NCBI GenBank assembly: GCA_964610385.1
Contig: CAZSXW010000002.1
Location: forward strand, 257,382 to 321,381
Direction of reading: 5' to 3'
Length of the DNA: 64,000 bases
Source: CAZBSE01 sp964610385
GTDB taxonomy: Bacteria; Actinomycetota; Humimicrobiia; Humimicrobiales; Humimicrobiaceae
A model generated the notes under the pieces. The model was not told the DNA's origin and did not search any database. It saw only the letters and a program-made list of their open reading frames with translations. Positions within the stretch are counted from its first letter, which is position 1; each line of letters opens with the position of its first letter. Positions 62,956 through 64,000 of the stretch are shown in pieces. A program made the position numbers and the translations under genes.

Positions 62956-63310
62956 ATGTTTCTAATAATTCCTTTTTGTTTTTATTTGAGGTTTCTGATT
63001 TCTCTGAAACTATCTTTATAAAGTGATTCACTAAAACTGGATCAAATTGCATCCCTGCATGATCTAGAAGCTCTTTGATGGCATATTCTCTGCTATGTGT
63101 TTTTCTGTAGGGCCTGCCATTTGTCATTGCATCATAGGCATCGATTATTGAAATTATTCTAGCAGTAATAGGTATTTCTTTGCCCTTAAGACCCATTGGA
63201 TAACCCTTTCCATCCCATCTCTCATAATGTGACAATATACCTTTTGCAATAGATGCAAGATCTGGATTTGAGCTTGCAATTCTGAAACAAATCTCAGAAT
63301 GTTTCTTCAT
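62948..63310 (-). pseudogene. C-terminal fragment of an HD-GYP domain protein
   Basis: 120 residues corresponding to the second half of an HD-GYP domain: HSEICFRIASSNPDLASIAKGILSHYERWDGKGYPMGLKG, IISIIDAYDAMTNGRPYRK, GMQFDPVLVNHF. The N-terminal half with the catalytic HD pair is missing: upstream in frame, KEYSLM continues only about 20 codons to a stop. It should therefore not have phosphodiesterase activity on its own. It lies between an HTH gene and a GGDEF gene, all on one strand, and may be the remains of an HTH-HD-GYP fusion. A functional stand-alone domain cannot be excluded. Confidence 0.7.
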
Positions 63311-63377
63311 AAGACTATATTCCTTACTGGTAATTTCTACAGCAGTTCTTATTTCAGTTTTTACATTTTTTTATCTA

Positions 63378-63572
63378 TCATTTTTTATCCACTAATGTCT
63401 TCGTTTTCCTGGTACCTACTAATAAATCAAGTTCATATTTTGAGATATACCAGCTTTTACCTATCTTTTTTGCATTTAAAACACCATCTTTATACCATCT
63501 TCTAACGGTTACAGGGGCCACTTTCAGTATCTCTGAGACATCTTTTATTTTATAAAAACAATAATCATTCAA
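63378..63572 (-). CDS. Small helix-turn-helix DNA-binding protein (excisionase/MerR-like)
   Basis: A 64-residue protein, MNDYCFYKIKDVSEILKVAP followed by VTVRRWYKDGVLNAKKIGKSWYISKYELDLLVG. This is the HTH_17/excisionase winged-helix pattern. Excisionase-like proteins bind att sites or act as regulators. It is preceded by AGAAGGG nine bases before ATG and followed by the HD-GYP remnant, which may originally have been fused to it. Confidence 0.8.
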   Translation of the reverse strand: MNDYCFYKIKDVSEILKVAPVTVRRWYKDGVLNAKKIGKSWYISKYELDLLVGTRKTKTLVDKK

Positions 63573-64000
63573 AAAAGCCCTTCTCTCCTATTGTCTTAAA
63601 AAACAATATAATGTACTAAATTATTATATAAACTATTTATTGTTTTTTCAATATAAATATTAATATTTGTATTAATTAAATAATATTATTAACTGTATAG
63701 TAAATAATTTAATTAAATCTACAGAAATGAAAATTTTATTATCATAATAATCGAATATCTTTTTCACCTCAGGGGATCTATGACAGACACTAAAGAATGG
63801 GGTAAGGACACAGATATTATTTTATTGTATTTAATTTTACCACAATCTAAATCATATACTCTCTCAGCATATACTGTATTCAAAACTAAAATAATTAGAA
63901 CAAGGACTAAATACCTTTTCATCATGCAACTCTTCACATGTTTTTGAAATTGCTAACAGGTAGTTTCTATCCCAATCTATATCACAAGTCTCAACGGCGG
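63573..64000. other. 428-base stretch to the right edge with no confident gene
   Basis: The first 200 bases are almost pure A/T. Beyond about 63750 there are short open frames on both strands: a minus-strand frame of 44 codons running in from the right edge (63864-63998), a plus-strand frame of 53 codons (63780-63941), and the minus-strand ORF listed separately. None matches a family I recognise. Confidence 0.5.
63764..63925 (-). CDS. Possible 53-residue secreted peptide
   Basis: The frame reads MMKRYLVLVLIILVLNTVYA, a good signal-peptide pattern with an Ala cleavage site, followed by 33 residues with one Cys. The ribosome-binding site is weak, and other frames overlap it on both strands. 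It may be a fragment of a longer secreted protein or chance. Confidence 0.25.
   Translation of the reverse strand: MMKRYLVLVLIILVLNTVYAERVYDLDCGKIKYNKIISVSLPHSLVSVIDPLR

Noticed and set aside
63780..63941. 53-codon plus-strand ORF starting MTDTKEWGKD with an AGGGGA box
   Set aside because: The C-terminal half is a random-looking composition and it is antisense to frames that look no worse; kept only as part of the edge description.
1..64000. tRNA genes or CRISPR arrays
   Set aside because: No cloverleaf-type segments with a GTTCRANNC T-loop outside coding genes, and no regularly spaced direct repeats, were seen by eye on either strand.

Overview
The window is AT-rich bacterial chromosome, almost entirely coding, with long runs of tightly packed or overlapping genes on the minus strand. 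The backbone order (lemA-htpX-pdxS-pdxT-yebC-ruvC-ruvA-ruvB-queA, tgt-yajC-secD-secF-recJ-relA-hisS-aspS-alaS-ruvX-mltG, aroE, aroC-aroK-aroB-aroQ, pepQ-efp-nusB, tlyA-nadK-recN-pyrG) resembles the conserved core of Actinomycetota and, in the alaS-ruvX-mltG-methyltransferase-U32 stretch, of Firmicutes. With the low GC, a deep-branching low-GC actinobacterial-type lineage (OPB41/Humimicrobiia-like) is my best guess. This is an inference from gene order only; there is no rRNA or tRNA gene in the window.

Layout. 1-6.7 kb: CTP synthase, RecN, NAD kinase, TlyA, polyprenyl synthase and NusB. 6.7-23.5 kb: EF-P and an aminopeptidase, followed by a type IV pilus locus interleaved with shikimate genes. 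The pilus genes are pilT, pilC, a SigB-like sigma factor, the major pilin, the prepilin peptidase, pilM, pilN, pilO, a pilP-like lipoprotein and three minor pilins. The shikimate genes are aroE, aroC, aroK, aroB and aroQ. 23.5-42.2 kb: tRNA modification (U32 peptidase and methyltransferase), MltG, RuvX, three aminoacyl-tRNA synthetases, a candidate 6S RNA, RelA, RecJ, SecDF-YajC and Tgt. 42.2-48.1 kb: accessory genes (a radical SAM protein, a tiny lysine-rich mini-gene, membrane proteins, and a PAS-HD-GYP phosphodiesterase). 48.1-55.1 kb: queuosine, Holliday-junction and vitamin B6 genes, HtpX and LemA. 55.4-64 kb: accessory genes on both strands (an EF-G-like GTPase, a surface protein, a B1-type metallo-beta-lactamase homologue, a truncated PD40 lipoprotein, a tyrosine recombinase, and a diguanylate cyclase with a broken HD-GYP remnant).

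Most notable points. (1) A SigB-family sigma factor sits inside the pilus locus, directly upstream of the pilin gene, and the pilin gene is preceded by a near-consensus SigB-type promoter (GTCTAA, 13 bases, GGGTAT). This suggests a local sigma-pilin control circuit. (2) A complete mini-gene lies at 43425-43598: a strong promoter, a 5' hairpin at the predicted start site, a ribosome-binding site, a 12-codon lysine-rich ORF and a strong terminator, divergent from a radical SAM gene. (3) SecD carries a four-copy degenerate repeat insert. (4) The B1 metallo-beta-lactamase homologue has Gly in place of the first zinc-ligand His. No CRISPR array or intact insertion sequence was seen.
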